This document shows, piece after piece, positions 25,249 through 33,054 of a DNA stretch of 42,964 nucleotides (its first letter is position 1; each line of letters begins with the position of its first letter). The position numbers and the translations under genes were made by a program. The stretch spans positions 1-42,964 of the forward strand of contig PABH01000048.1 in assembly GCA_002702705.1 (NCBI GenBank). Reading direction: 5' to 3'. The notes beneath the pieces are model-generated. The model saw only the letters and a program-made list of their open reading frames with translations. It was not told where the DNA came from and ran no database searches. This DNA is from Anaerolineaceae bacterium. Lineage in GTDB: Bacteria; Chloroflexota; Anaerolineae; Anaerolineales; Anaerolineaceae.

Positions 25249-26442
25249 TTATAAATCTGCGATTACCTGCCGGATGGCATCAGTTACCTGTCCTACTTGG
25301 CTTTCCGTCATGACGCTGGAGAATGGCAAGGCCATTCCGCGCGCACCCAAATCTTCCGTGATCGGGAAATCACCCGGCGCATAACCAAATTGATTAACCA
25401 TATAGGGTTGTAAGTGAATGGGGACAAAATAAGGCCGAACGGGTACGCCAAGATCAGCCAGGCTGGCTGCAAATTGTTCACGATTGATGTGAGGGGCTGT
25501 GCGTACAACGTACACAAACCAGCTGTGACGGCTAGTTTCCGGTGCGATATGCAGCAGTTCCAGTTCTTTCAGGTCTTTTAATCGTTCCTGGTACCAGGCT
25601 GCTACCTGATCCCGTTTTTCCATCATTTCATTTAAACGTTCTAACTGCACCAAACCCATTGCGGCGCTCATTTCATCCAACCGGTAGTTATATCCCATAA
25701 AGGTATGTGATAACCAGGTGTCACCAGGAGCACGGCCTTGATTTCTTAAGGCTCGCATCATATCAGCCGCTTTTTTATCATTGGTGATAATCATCGCCCC
25801 TTCACCGGTTGTGATTTGTTTGTTGGGATAAAAGGCAAAGATACCGCAATCACCCAGGGTGCCCGCTTTTTTTCCTTTATATTCCGCGCCCAATGCTTCA
25901 CAAGAATCTTCAATAACTTTTAAGTTGTATTGTTTGGCGACTTGATTAATCGCATCCATATCGGCTGGCTGACCAAATACATCCACCGCTAAAATCGCCT
26001 TTAACGGTCCTGGATTTTCCGCACCTTTTTTGGGCAGCCAACGTTTCGCGGCTTCTCCACCAGCGGTTAAATCTGCCGCAGCCTGTTTTAACAGAACAGG
26101 GTCGATATTTCCGGTTTTTGGATCAACATCCACAAAAATGGGGATACCTTTTTCAAATAAAATGGCATTGGTGGATGCCACGAAGGAAAAGGGGGTGGTT
26201 AACACCAAATCATTTTCCCCGATATCAAACGCACGAACAATTAAGTGTAAACCGGAGGTTCCCGCGTTTACCCCAAGTGCCTCACTGCGGCCGCTGAAGG
26301 CTGAAAAAGCTGCTTCAAATTCGTTGATTTTAGGCCCAATACTTAACATGGGTGTGTTTAACACATCCAAAACCGCCTGACGCTCTTTATCCGTCAGATC
26401 AGGGGACGACATAGGGATCATGGTTTTTGGTTTATTTTTCAT
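25249..26442 (-). CDS. DegT/DnrJ/EryC1/StrS family PLP-dependent sugar aminotransferase
   Basis: A 397-residue aminotransferase. The PLP lysine is K208 in FYPNKQITTGEGAMI, and the cofactor aspartate is D179 in VIEDSCEALGAEY. The substrate-binding VNAGTSGLHLIVRAF and the C-terminal GYAPGDFPITEDLGARGMAL fit the family. It converts a nucleotide-activated keto-sugar to an amino sugar, usually for surface polysaccharide or glycoprotein. An insertion-like stretch at about 120-150 is longer than in typical members. A NeuD-like sugar acyltransferase is encoded 3 kb upstream on the same strand and may act in the same pathway. The ATG has no strong ribosome binding site. Confidence 0.92.
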   Translation of the reverse strand: MKNKPKTMIPMSSPDLTDKERQAVLDVLNTPMLSIGPKINEFEAAFSAFSGRSEALGVNAGTSGLHLIVRAFDIGENDLVLTTPFSFVASTNAILFEKGIPIFVDVDPKTGNIDPVLLKQAAADLTAGGEAAKRWLPKKGAENPGPLKAILAVDVFGQPADMDAINQVAKQYNLKVIEDSCEALGAEYKGKKAGTLGDCGIFAFYPNKQITTGEGAMIITNDKKAADMMRALRNQGRAPGDTWLSHTFMGYNYRLDEMSAAMGLVQLERLNEMMEKRDQVAAWYQERLKDLKELELLHIAPETSRHSWFVYVVRTAPHINREQFAASLADLGVPVRPYFVPIHLQPYMVNQFGYAPGDFPITEDLGARGMALPFSSVMTESQVGQVTDAIRQVIADL

Positions 26443-26525
26443 AAATTTGATTTTAACACGACTTTGTTTTTAAGGTTCTCTCGTTAGCGAATGTTAATTT
26501 GTTTGGGATTATGAATAAACTTCAA

Positions 26526-26579
26526 CCTCCGGGTGGGTGATGTGTTGGCAGGGGGGCTTGGCTGATTACCACCCGGAGG
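26526..26579. repeat. GC-rich palindromic repeat, copy 1 of 5
   Basis: CCTCCGGGTGG pairs with CCACCCGGAGG across a 32-base loop. The 24 bases before it (starting TTTGGGATTATGAATAAA) recur before copy 2, so the repeat unit is larger than the hairpin. The array lies between the aminotransferase start and the stop of the lipoprotein gene at 26990, both on the minus strand. Confidence 0.85.
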
Positions 26580-26617
26580 GGTAGTGTTGTTTGGGATTAT
26601 GAATAAACTTCAATCTA

Positions 26618-26668
26618 AGGGGCGGTAATGGGTTGACAGGGGAAACTTGGGTGATTACCACCCGGAGG
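26618..26668. repeat. GC-rich palindromic repeat, copy 2 of 5 (left arm degenerate)
   Basis: The right arm ATTACCACCCGGAGG is intact, but the left arm has drifted to GGGGCGGTAAT and pairs only partly (GGCGGTAAT with ATTACCACC, one mismatch). The TTTGGGATTATGAATAAA flank is shared with copy 1. Confidence 0.7.
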
Positions 26669-26701
26669 GGGAGTTGAAATTCAACAGATAAATAAAAATA
26701 A

Positions 26702-26758
26702 CCCTCCGGGTGGGTGATGTGTTGGCAGGACTGCTTGGGTTATCACCACCCGGAGGGG
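26702..26758. repeat. GC-rich palindromic repeat, copy 3 of 5
   Basis: CCCTCCGGGTGG pairs with CCACCCGGAGGG, with GTGAT/ATCAC partly extending the stem. The A-rich flank AGATAAATAAAAATAA is shared with copy 4. Confidence 0.85.
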
Positions 26759-26790
26759 AAGTTAAAATTCAAGAGATAAATAAAAATAAA

Positions 26791-26845
26791 CCTCCGGGTG
26801 GGTGATTTGTTGACAGAGGTGCCTGCCTTATCACCCACCCGGAGG
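26791..26845. repeat. GC-rich palindromic repeat, copy 4 of 5 (perfect 16 bp stem)
   Basis: CCTCCGGGTGGGTGAT (26791-26806) and ATCACCCACCCGGAGG (26830-26845) are perfectly complementary around a 23-base loop. This is the best-preserved member and gives the family consensus. Confidence 0.88.
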
Positions 26846-26879
26846 GTAGATTTAAAACAGCAAGATTTTTAATTTCTAT

Positions 26880-26933
26880 CCTCCCGGTGGTGAGAAACCA
26901 ACCAACTAAGGTTGAAATCACCCCACCGGGAGG
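26880..26933. repeat. GC-rich palindromic repeat, copy 5 of 5 (variant)
   Basis: CCTCCCGGTGG (26880-26890) pairs perfectly with CCACCGGGAGG (26923-26933). Both arms carry the same compensating change relative to the other copies (CCCGG for CCGGG), which keeps the stem intact. It is nearest the lipoprotein stop and could act as its terminator, though no long T-run follows. Confidence 0.85.
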
Positions 26934-26989
26934 TATCGTATCTAAAGATCAAGTTAGTTTAATTAACAACCCGAACTCCCTGGAGGGGG

Positions 26990-28171
26990 TTAGAAATCTT
27001 CCGTGGTTAAGACAACCGTACTGCCGCTGCCTTCGCCTGGTGTAATAATGACGTTTAAGGGCTGTCCATCTTTGGTGAAAGTGTACATGAACATGCCACC
27101 CAACTCACTATCTTCGGTAAGTTCATACCCGGCAGCTGCCAGTTCTTGACGATAAAAATCTGCAACTACATCGGGAGCATCACTTGAATTAAACGTCATC
27201 ATTGGACCAAATTGGGAAACATCGGATGCGCTCGGTGGAACGGGCAGGCTGCCCAAACCTTCTGCTTCGGCCTGAACGCAGACATCCGGTAAGGTGATTT
27301 CATTCACCTGGTTTACATCCAAGAGGTCAAATTCCCAGTGCATTTTGCCGTTCACGGTTGTATTATTGCCAAACAAACCTGCTTCACCTTCACCTTCTCC
27401 AACGAAGCGCACAATAAAACCACCGTTTTGGGCAATCCAAATATCACCGGATTCTGTCATCATCGTCGTTCCATCCATGGCTACATTTTTAAGACGATAG
27501 TGATCGGTTTTGATCCCATTAACGGTTTCACCCCGTTGGATCAAGTCACCGCTTTCAATGCCGTCAAAAATTTCGTCCGGGGACAGCATTTCAAAACTAT
27601 CCATTTCATCACCCATACTGCTGCCTGTCATGGCAAAACATGGTGTATCCATTCCCATCTCATTGTTGGGATCTAGCATGTAAAATGAATCGCCGATGGT
27701 GTAAATTTCAAAACTTTGGGGTGTACCCGTACTGGCACCTTCCTGCTGCATCACCATGTGGTAAGCATCCTGCGCTTTATTTGCTTCCTGGTTCATGGTC
27801 ATGGATTCTTTTACGGGATTTCCGTTTTCATCCTGGCCATCAACGGTCACGACAATCCGGGTGCGATAACTTTCCAAACCGGCATAACTGGATTCCAAAT
27901 CACCAAAGGTTTGGTCTGCTTCAGCAGGGGGCAGGGCTTCATCACCGCCCTGAAGTTGGTCTCCACCTTCTTCCAATAAATCACCCACGGTTTGGGTTAA
28001 TTGTGGTATTTGTTCAGCAACGGCGGTTGCAATACCATCCGGGTTCAAATCATTTAAACCAACTGGCAGACGGTCTCTGATACTGTTCAATGCGCCGCAG
28101 GAACAGGCTACACTGGTGATAACCAAAATGCCAATAAATATTAATATCTTTCTATGTCGATTTTGTTTCAT
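26990..28171 (-). CDS. Secreted lipoprotein, LolA/LppX-like fold
   Basis: A 393-residue protein. The N-terminal signal ILIFIGILVITSVACSCG has a lipobox-like VAC, so it is probably lipid-anchored. A linker with EEGGDQLQGGDEALPPAEAD precedes the folded part. The segment at about 90-310 alternates strands, with SYAGLESYRTRIVVTVDGQD, SFYMLDPNNEM and IKTDHYRLKNVAMDG. This resembles lipoprotein-carrier-like proteins that read out small hydrophobic molecules. A second small domain near the C-terminus (FNSSDAPDVVADFYRQELAA, then GYELTEDSELGGMFMYTFTK) is common in Chloroflexota secreted proteins. GAGGAG precedes the ATG. Function unknown; it lies 104 bases downstream of the CPBP gene. Confidence 0.7.
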   Translation of the reverse strand: MKQNRHRKILIFIGILVITSVACSCGALNSIRDRLPVGLNDLNPDGIATAVAEQIPQLTQTVGDLLEEGGDQLQGGDEALPPAEADQTFGDLESSYAGLESYRTRIVVTVDGQDENGNPVKESMTMNQEANKAQDAYHMVMQQEGASTGTPQSFEIYTIGDSFYMLDPNNEMGMDTPCFAMTGSSMGDEMDSFEMLSPDEIFDGIESGDLIQRGETVNGIKTDHYRLKNVAMDGTTMMTESGDIWIAQNGGFIVRFVGEGEGEAGLFGNNTTVNGKMHWEFDLLDVNQVNEITLPDVCVQAEAEGLGSLPVPPSASDVSQFGPMMTFNSSDAPDVVADFYRQELAAAGYELTEDSELGGMFMYTFTKDGQPLNVIITPGEGSGSTVVLTTEDF

Positions 28172-28275
28172 GTTAAAAAACTCCTCTTCTGATTACACGG
28201 CTTACAAATATTAACTTCATCTTTATTTTATAACATAATCGAATCGATATCGAAAATTTTTATCACGGGCGGAAC

Positions 28276-29028
28276 TTATATCATCATCAACCAGGCAGAA
28301 AGTGCGCGGTAGATTGCCGGAGCAAAAACATGACGGGTTTTTAACATCATCCAGCCTACTAACAAAGCTCTTAATATCAATAAAATCAAAATATACACAG
28401 CGCCATTCGCAAAATCCAATTTTGGTAATACACCGGGAAGCTGCCATAAAACAAAAAGCCCAGCGGTAACAAGCCAGGCAGTGGTTGGATTCCATAAACT
28501 GGAAAAACGCATCTGGAGATAACCTCGAAAAACGGTTTCTTCCGATATGGATGTGATAAGTAAAAGAAGGAAGGCCATCCATAATGAAGAATCAACCCCA
28601 TCTAAAATGACAAATAATTTACCCTGTAAAAATACGGTTAAAAACATGACCGCAATCCCGAACTGAACGGATATTCGTCCCAATAGGGGGTGCCAGCCGG
28701 TGCTTTTTAAAGGCTGACCTCGCCGCCACAATAAAATTAATACCAATACACCTGCGGCTGCGGCTTGAATGGTTCGTACCACAAAGGGAGATAATTCCGG
28801 CGGGATCCATGTTTGGGAAGGTATTACACGGTTTCCAAAAAGATGGACCAAACCCGAAAATACGATGAGAACCGTTGCCAAACTCAGGCTGATTTTTCCT
28901 TCCCGTTGGGGATATTTAAAACCAACCGGGGGCACTGCTTTAATTCTGGGGCTAATCCCAATTAACATCGTTAAACCCAGCACTCCGATCAGTTCGGTTA
29001 TGTTTGCAATAAAGACTTGAACGCTCAA
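28276..29028 (-). CDS. CPBP-family membrane protein with degenerate active site
   Basis: A 250-residue polytopic membrane protein. The CPBP (Abi) motif 1 EExxxR is present as SEETVFRGYLQ with E163, E164 and R168. Motif 2, normally FxxxH, is F192-V-L-W-Q196. Motif 3, normally HxxxN, is R241-A-L-S-A245 within APAIYRAL. Two metal-ligand-type histidines are thus replaced, so intramembrane glutamic endopeptidase activity is doubtful. It may be a non-catalytic member. Translation starts at TTG 29028, with GGAG six bases before it, 12 bases after the bactofilin stop. Confidence 0.8.
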   Translation of the reverse strand: MSVQVFIANITELIGVLGLTMLIGISPRIKAVPPVGFKYPQREGKISLSLATVLIVFSGLVHLFGNRVIPSQTWIPPELSPFVVRTIQAAAAGVLVLILLWRRGQPLKSTGWHPLLGRISVQFGIAVMFLTVFLQGKLFVILDGVDSSLWMAFLLLLITSISEETVFRGYLQMRFSSLWNPTTAWLVTAGLFVLWQLPGVLPKLDFANGAVYILILLILRALLVGWMMLKTRHVFAPAIYRALSAWLMMI

Positions 29029-29040
29029 AATTTTCTCCGT

Positions 29041-29487
29041 TTATTCACTTTCTGGTGGGGTGGAGGGAGGGTTTTCTTCCACAGAGGCTGGTTTACTTTT
29101 TTCCTCATCATCCAATTCAACTTTTTCTTCCATGCGAACCTGTCCGCGTAAAAAAGCACCTTCTTCTGTTGCAAAAGCAACCGTCGTCACATCTCCCCAA
29201 ACCCGGCCAGTGCTGCGAATTTCCAATTTTTCTGCCCGGATATTTCCTCTTACTGCGCCAGCAACAATGACGGTGTTGGCTTGTACTTCTTCACAAGTTA
29301 AACGACCAGTTTCCCCAATGACCAATAAACCGCGTACAGTCACTTCCCCTTCAAAAGCACCTTCAATTCGTACCCCACCGCTGCCGCGTAAATTCCCTTT
29401 CCAAACAATTCCTGGCCCTAAAACAGAAGTAACCCGTTCCACTGGTTTTACCTGGGGTTGTGTATCCTGTGATGTTTTCCGAAACAT
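29041..29487 (-). CDS. Bactofilin (polymer-forming cytoskeletal protein)
   Basis: A 148-residue bactofilin. The central beta-helix core is VLGPGIVWKGNLRGSGGVRI, then EGAFEGEVTVRGLLVIGETG and RGNIRAEKLEIRSTGRVWGD. Short, disordered, charged N- and C-terminal tails flank it. Bactofilins self-assemble into nucleotide-free filaments that position envelope enzymes. The start is placed at ATG 29487, where AAGGAG lies nine bases upstream inside the end of the acyltransferase gene; an in-frame ATG at 29514 would overlap that gene and has no such site. It lies in a row of envelope and sugar genes, which fits a role in cell shape or surface assembly. Confidence 0.92.
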   Translation of the reverse strand: MFRKTSQDTQPQVKPVERVTSVLGPGIVWKGNLRGSGGVRIEGAFEGEVTVRGLLVIGETGRLTCEEVQANTVIVAGAVRGNIRAEKLEIRSTGRVWGDVTTVAFATEEGAFLRGQVRMEEKVELDDEEKSKPASVEENPPSTPPESE

Positions 29488-29491
29488 ATTT

Positions 29492-30175
29492 TTAAATCTC
29501 CTTTTTATCCACATTCACTATTCGGGAAAGTTGGGGTTTTGGCCAGATTGTACCCGCCCGTACGATGGTATCATCCGGTACATCTTTTTTTACGGTTGCC
29601 CCATTCCCAATGCGCACATTTGCGCCAATTTTTAAATTCAAATTAACAGTAGCCCCCATGCCTACCTGTGTGAAATCACCAAAAACCACATTCCCGGCAA
29701 TTAATGCTCCCGGAGAAAAATTGGTACAGATACCGGCCTGAACATCGTGGGATAGTACGGCGCCAGCATTGATCACGGAGCCAAAACCTACTTTTACTTG
29801 GGTTCCGATATAAGTCTGCGCCAACACTTGAACACCAGCATCCAAAAATGCACTTTTTTCAACAAAGGCGGTAGGATGCACCACGGTAGGAAAATCAAAC
29901 CCAATCTTTTGTAAGGATTCAAAAACGGCCCAACGGGCAGAAGGATTCCCAATGCCACCGACTCCATTCACAGCCAGACAAATACCTTTTTGATACAATG
30001 TGGTTAAAACGGCTTGCCCCCCTAAAACAGGTACCCCTAACAACTCAGTTTCAGGTGGGATATGGTCATCTACAATTCCTACCAGATCGTAAGAACCCAT
30101 TGCTTGCACTAATTCTATGAGCGTACGGCCATGCCCGCCGCCGCCAAAAATGATCATTTTATTGTTTTTCTTCAT
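29492..30175 (-). CDS. NeuD/PglD-type sugar O- or N-acyltransferase (left-handed beta helix)
   Basis: A 227-residue acyltransferase. The N-terminal MIIFGGGGHGRTLIELVQ is the nucleotide-sugar binding Rossmann-like part of the NeuD/PglD family. The C-terminal part is a hexapeptide repeat helix (GAVLSHDVQAGICTNFSPGA, then VGMGATVNLNLKIGANVRIG). HDVQAG contains the histidine expected as catalytic base. It likely acetylates an amino sugar made by an aminotransferase such as the DegT protein at 25249-26442, giving a diacetamido sugar for surface glycans. The ATG has an AAGGC site. It ends four bases before the bactofilin start. Confidence 0.9.
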   Translation of the reverse strand: MKKNNKMIIFGGGGHGRTLIELVQAMGSYDLVGIVDDHIPPETELLGVPVLGGQAVLTTLYQKGICLAVNGVGGIGNPSARWAVFESLQKIGFDFPTVVHPTAFVEKSAFLDAGVQVLAQTYIGTQVKVGFGSVINAGAVLSHDVQAGICTNFSPGALIAGNVVFGDFTQVGMGATVNLNLKIGANVRIGNGATVKKDVPDDTIVRAGTIWPKPQLSRIVNVDKKEI

Positions 30176-30187
30176 ACGGTTGCCTTT

Positions 30188-30994
30188 TTATTTGGCGAAA
30201 TTCAATTCATGAAAAACAGAAAACTCTCCCTGGGATTGATAAGTCTGGATCACTAACCAGGCGATTTCTTGTATCGCTTGTATGGTTTCCTCATCCAACA
30301 GTATTATTGTATCAGGTTGATCAAATCCAATCGATAGTTTAACGGGGTGATTTATCGCGGATTTTCCCGTGAAGACGGAATAAAAAACAACACCATTTAA
30401 ATAAACACCAGCAGCGTTCGGGTGGACGAGGTCGGTTTCTAACAAATTGATTTGAGGATTTCTTTCAGAAAGAAGCCGCCAAACATCCCCCAAAGGCACG
30501 ATGGTCACATTTTGGGCCCAGGCCAATTCTAAAACCTGATCCACCATGTTTTGATAGACTTCCTCATCCTGGTAAAGCTGCCGCCAGGGATAATAAATGA
30601 CTATATCCAGATTTTGGGATTCAAAATAATTGATCCAATCAGCCCCATAGGTTTGGAAAAGCGCTTCCTCGGTTACCTGTCCCACCGAAAAAGCCTGTAA
30701 GACCACCAAATCTACCGGATGTTCAGAAATCCATTTCTTAACTTGGGTTGGCATGTTTCCTGATGCTAAGGTGTAGGTAGAATCCGACAGTATTTGCATG
30801 TTGATGGGAGCTTCTTTCAGACCACCTTCTGATAACATGATAGCGGTTTGCATATCCAAACGACTGGTGTTCAGGCTGTCATCTCCAATCCAAAGCATGT
30901 GAAAAACGGGGGCAGCTTCAGGGGTGGTTTGTTTCGACTGACAGCCGGAAACAAACCACAATAAAAACAAAAAAACAAACAGCTTTTTTGTCAT
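30188..30994 (-). CDS. SGNH/GDSL-like hydrolase lipoprotein
   Basis: A 268-residue lipoprotein with the lipobox FVSGC after a short signal. The SGNH block I is LWIGDDSLNTS, a GDS variant. Block V is DLVHPNAAGVYL with D-x-x-H, supplying a possible catalytic Asp/His. The intermediate blocks are less clear. By family knowledge it would be an extracytoplasmic esterase or deacylase, possibly of surface polysaccharide, which fits the neighbouring acyltransferase. Its ATG overlaps the upstream glycosylase stop as ATGA (30991-30994). The order of genes suggests one operon. Confidence 0.7.
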   Translation of the reverse strand: MTKKLFVFLFLLWFVSGCQSKQTTPEAAPVFHMLWIGDDSLNTSRLDMQTAIMLSEGGLKEAPINMQILSDSTYTLASGNMPTQVKKWISEHPVDLVVLQAFSVGQVTEEALFQTYGADWINYFESQNLDIVIYYPWRQLYQDEEVYQNMVDQVLELAWAQNVTIVPLGDVWRLLSERNPQINLLETDLVHPNAAGVYLNGVVFYSVFTGKSAINHPVKLSIGFDQPDTIILLDEETIQAIQEIAWLVIQTYQSQGEFSVFHELNFAK

Positions 30995-31611
30995 CCTGGT
31001 TTATATTGAAGGCGTTCGGTTAATTGATCTTCGGTAATCCAGAACCGCCAGGGGATTGTGCGCCATGGTAATGGTGTGTTTTGGATTCCGATACGCGGGC
31101 CGGTGTGGATCATATTGTTTGGGAACCTCAGGCCGTTTTCGATCCATAAAAAGTCTTCCGAATGGGTCAGGTTCGCGCCATTTTGATCTTTGTTGACGGC
31201 AAATGATCGGGTTAATTTCGCTGGGCCATTGGTCCAATTCTTTTCCGCAATCCCCTCCCTTAATTCCGCAATTAATGATTTTCCTTCGATTGGGAAAACA
31301 GCTCTTAACAAGACGGCTGCTGCATATCCTTCCGGACCGGTGACTGCATTTAAACACCAATGCATGCCATACGTAAAATAAACATAGGCTCTGCCGGGTG
31401 GGCCAAACATAACCGCATTTCGCTGGGTTTTACCGGAGCGCGCATGGCAAGCCAAATCCTGGTCGCCGTCATACGCTTCGGTTTCGCAAATCCAGCCGCT
31501 GATTCGTTTCTTATTTACAAGCCGTACCAGTTTTTTACCCAACAAATCCGGTGCGACTTCCAGCACAGGGCGGTTATAAAAAGAAACTGGCAAAATATGA
31601 TTTGGCTCCAT
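30991..31611 (-). CDS. DNA-3-methyladenine glycosylase, AAG/MPG family
   Basis: A 206-residue base-excision glycosylase. The family's active-site segment CETEAYDGDQDLACHARSG carries E45, Y47 and H56, which match the catalytic Glu, the intercalating-site Tyr and the His of the human enzyme. MFGPPGRAYVYFTYGMHW is the next conserved block. The C-terminal GPRIGI and PWRFWI are typical. It removes alkylated or deaminated purines such as 3-methyladenine and hypoxanthine from DNA. It is the first gene of a minus-strand unit whose other members concern the envelope, so the grouping is probably positional, not functional. Confidence 0.95.
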   Translation of the reverse strand: MEPNHILPVSFYNRPVLEVAPDLLGKKLVRLVNKKRISGWICETEAYDGDQDLACHARSGKTQRNAVMFGPPGRAYVYFTYGMHWCLNAVTGPEGYAAAVLLRAVFPIEGKSLIAELREGIAEKNWTNGPAKLTRSFAVNKDQNGANLTHSEDFLWIENGLRFPNNMIHTGPRIGIQNTPLPWRTIPWRFWITEDQLTERLQYKPG

Positions 31612-31779
31612 GCTTAAATTTTACCTTTTTCCTGCCAACTCGTAAAATGGGTATGTTAACCTGGTCGTGGTTAATCGTAACGTAGCATTGTAAGAAAAAC
31701 GTCTTTGAATACCCTTTCTATTTGTAAAACTGTGTGATTTTATACAACCCAACCGGCAAAATCCACCATACTTCCGACC

Positions 31780-31794
31780 ATCTTATGATAAGAT
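31780..31794. promoter_or_regulatory. Perfect odd palindrome upstream of the thiolase gene
   Basis: ATCTTAT-G-ATAAGAT is a perfect dyad with 7-base arms, 39 bases before the thiolase ATG. It contains TATGAT, a possible -10, so a regulator bound there could block transcription. No good -35 is visible, and the regulator is unknown. Confidence 0.4.
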
Positions 31795-31833
31795 CATTTA
31801 AATTGGTAAATGCCCTCATTCCTGGAGGAAAAA

Positions 31834-33054
31834 ATGCAAGAAGTGGTGATTATTGATGCCCTGCGGACCCCAATTGGGGCAATGGGCGGCAGTTTATCCG
31901 GTGTTCGTCCGGATGATTTGGTTGCCGATTTGATTAAAACACTGGTAAATCGGAATTCAGTTCCGGCTGCTGATATCGAAGAAGTGTATTTAGGCTGTGC
32001 CAACCAGGCTGGCGAGGATAACCGTAATATTGCGCGCATGGCAACCTTGTTAGCGGGTTTGCCGGTTGAAACCGCAGCTGTGACGTTTAACCGATTGTGT
32101 GCCTCCGGGTTAACTGCGGTAAATATGGCAGCTCGTGCCATTCGTTGTGGGGAAGGTGACGTGTTCATTGCGGGGGGCGTGGAGAGTATGTCCAGGGCTC
32201 CTTACAGCCTGCCCAAAGCGGATAAAGCCTTTCCCTACGGGAATTTAACAGCTTATGATACGGCGATTGGCTGGCGTTATCCGAACCCTTTGATGGAAAA
32301 AACCTATGGTACCGACCCGATGGGTATTACCGCGGAAAATCTGGCTGAGTTATATCATATCAGCCGGGAAGAACAGGATCAGTTTGCCTTTCGCAGCAAC
32401 CAGCTGGCGGTGCAGGCGATTGACAATCACTTGTTTGATGAGGAAATCATGCCAGTTTCTTTACCGCAAAAAAAAGGCGACCCAATTATTTTTGACACGG
32501 ATGAGCGCCCACGTCGGGATACGACCCTTGAAAAATTAGCCTCCTTGAGACCCGCTTTCCGAAAAGACGGCAGCGTAACAGCGGGTAATTCTTCCGGAAT
32601 CAACGATGGTGCCGCAGGATTGCTGATCATGAGTGCGGAAAAAGCCAAACAACTGGGGCTGCGTCCAATGGCTCGATTGATTACCAGTGCTGCGGTTGGT
32701 GTTCCACCTCGCATCATGGGAATCGGTCCGGCTCCCGCAACCAGGAAAGCGCTTCAACGCGCAGGGTTAACCCTGGCAGATATTGGTCTGATTGAAATTA
32801 ACGAAGCTTTTGCAGCCCAAAGTTTGGCTGTTTTTAAAGAGTTGGAATTAAACCCTGATATTGTGAATGTGAATGGCGGCGCGATTGCGTTAGGCCACCC
32901 GTTAGGGTGTTCCGGGGCACGCATTCTGACCACGCTTTTATATGAAATGCGCCGCAGAGCGCCACAAATGAAGAAACCTTTTTATGGGTTGTCATCCTTA
33001 TGTGTAGGTGTTGGGCAGGGCGAAGCAACCATCATTGAATGGATCGGTGCATGA
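31834..33054 (+). CDS. Acetyl-CoA acetyltransferase / 3-ketoacyl-CoA thiolase
   Basis: A 406-residue thiolase with the full catalytic set. The nucleophile is C89 in [11 protein letters not shown], the base is H355 in [11 protein letters not shown], and the second cysteine is C390 in [22 protein letters not shown] is also present. It condenses or cleaves 3-ketoacyl-CoA using CoA; the sequence alone does not settle chain length, and degradative (FadA/PcaF-like) or AtoB-like roles are both possible. The start at 31834 is chosen because GGAGGA lies four bases upstream; an in-frame ATG at 31810 lacks a site. Its stop overlaps the next ATG as ATGA. Confidence 0.94.
   Translation: MQEVVIIDALRTPIGAMGGSLSGVRPDDLVADLIKTLVNRNSVPAADIEEVYLGCANQAGEDNRNIARMATLLAGLPVETAAVTFNRLCASGLTAVNMAARAIRCGEGDVFIAGGVESMSRAPYSLPKADKAFPYGNLTAYDTAIGWRYPNPLMEKTYGTDPMGITAENLAELYHISREEQDQFAFRSNQLAVQAIDNHLFDEEIMPVSLPQKKGDPIIFDTDERPRRDTTLEKLASLRPAFRKDGSVTAGNSSGINDGAAGLLIMSAEKAKQLGLRPMARLITSAAVGVPPRIMGIGPAPATRKALQRAGLTLADIGLIEINEAFAAQSLAVFKELELNPDIVNVNGGAIALGHPLGCSGARILTTLLYEMRRRAPQMKKPFYGLSSLCVGVGQGEATIIEWIGA

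Noticed and set aside
26502-26933. CRISPR array
   Set aside because: Repeat units are palindromes of varying length with shared flanks and no uniform unique spacers; no cas genes.
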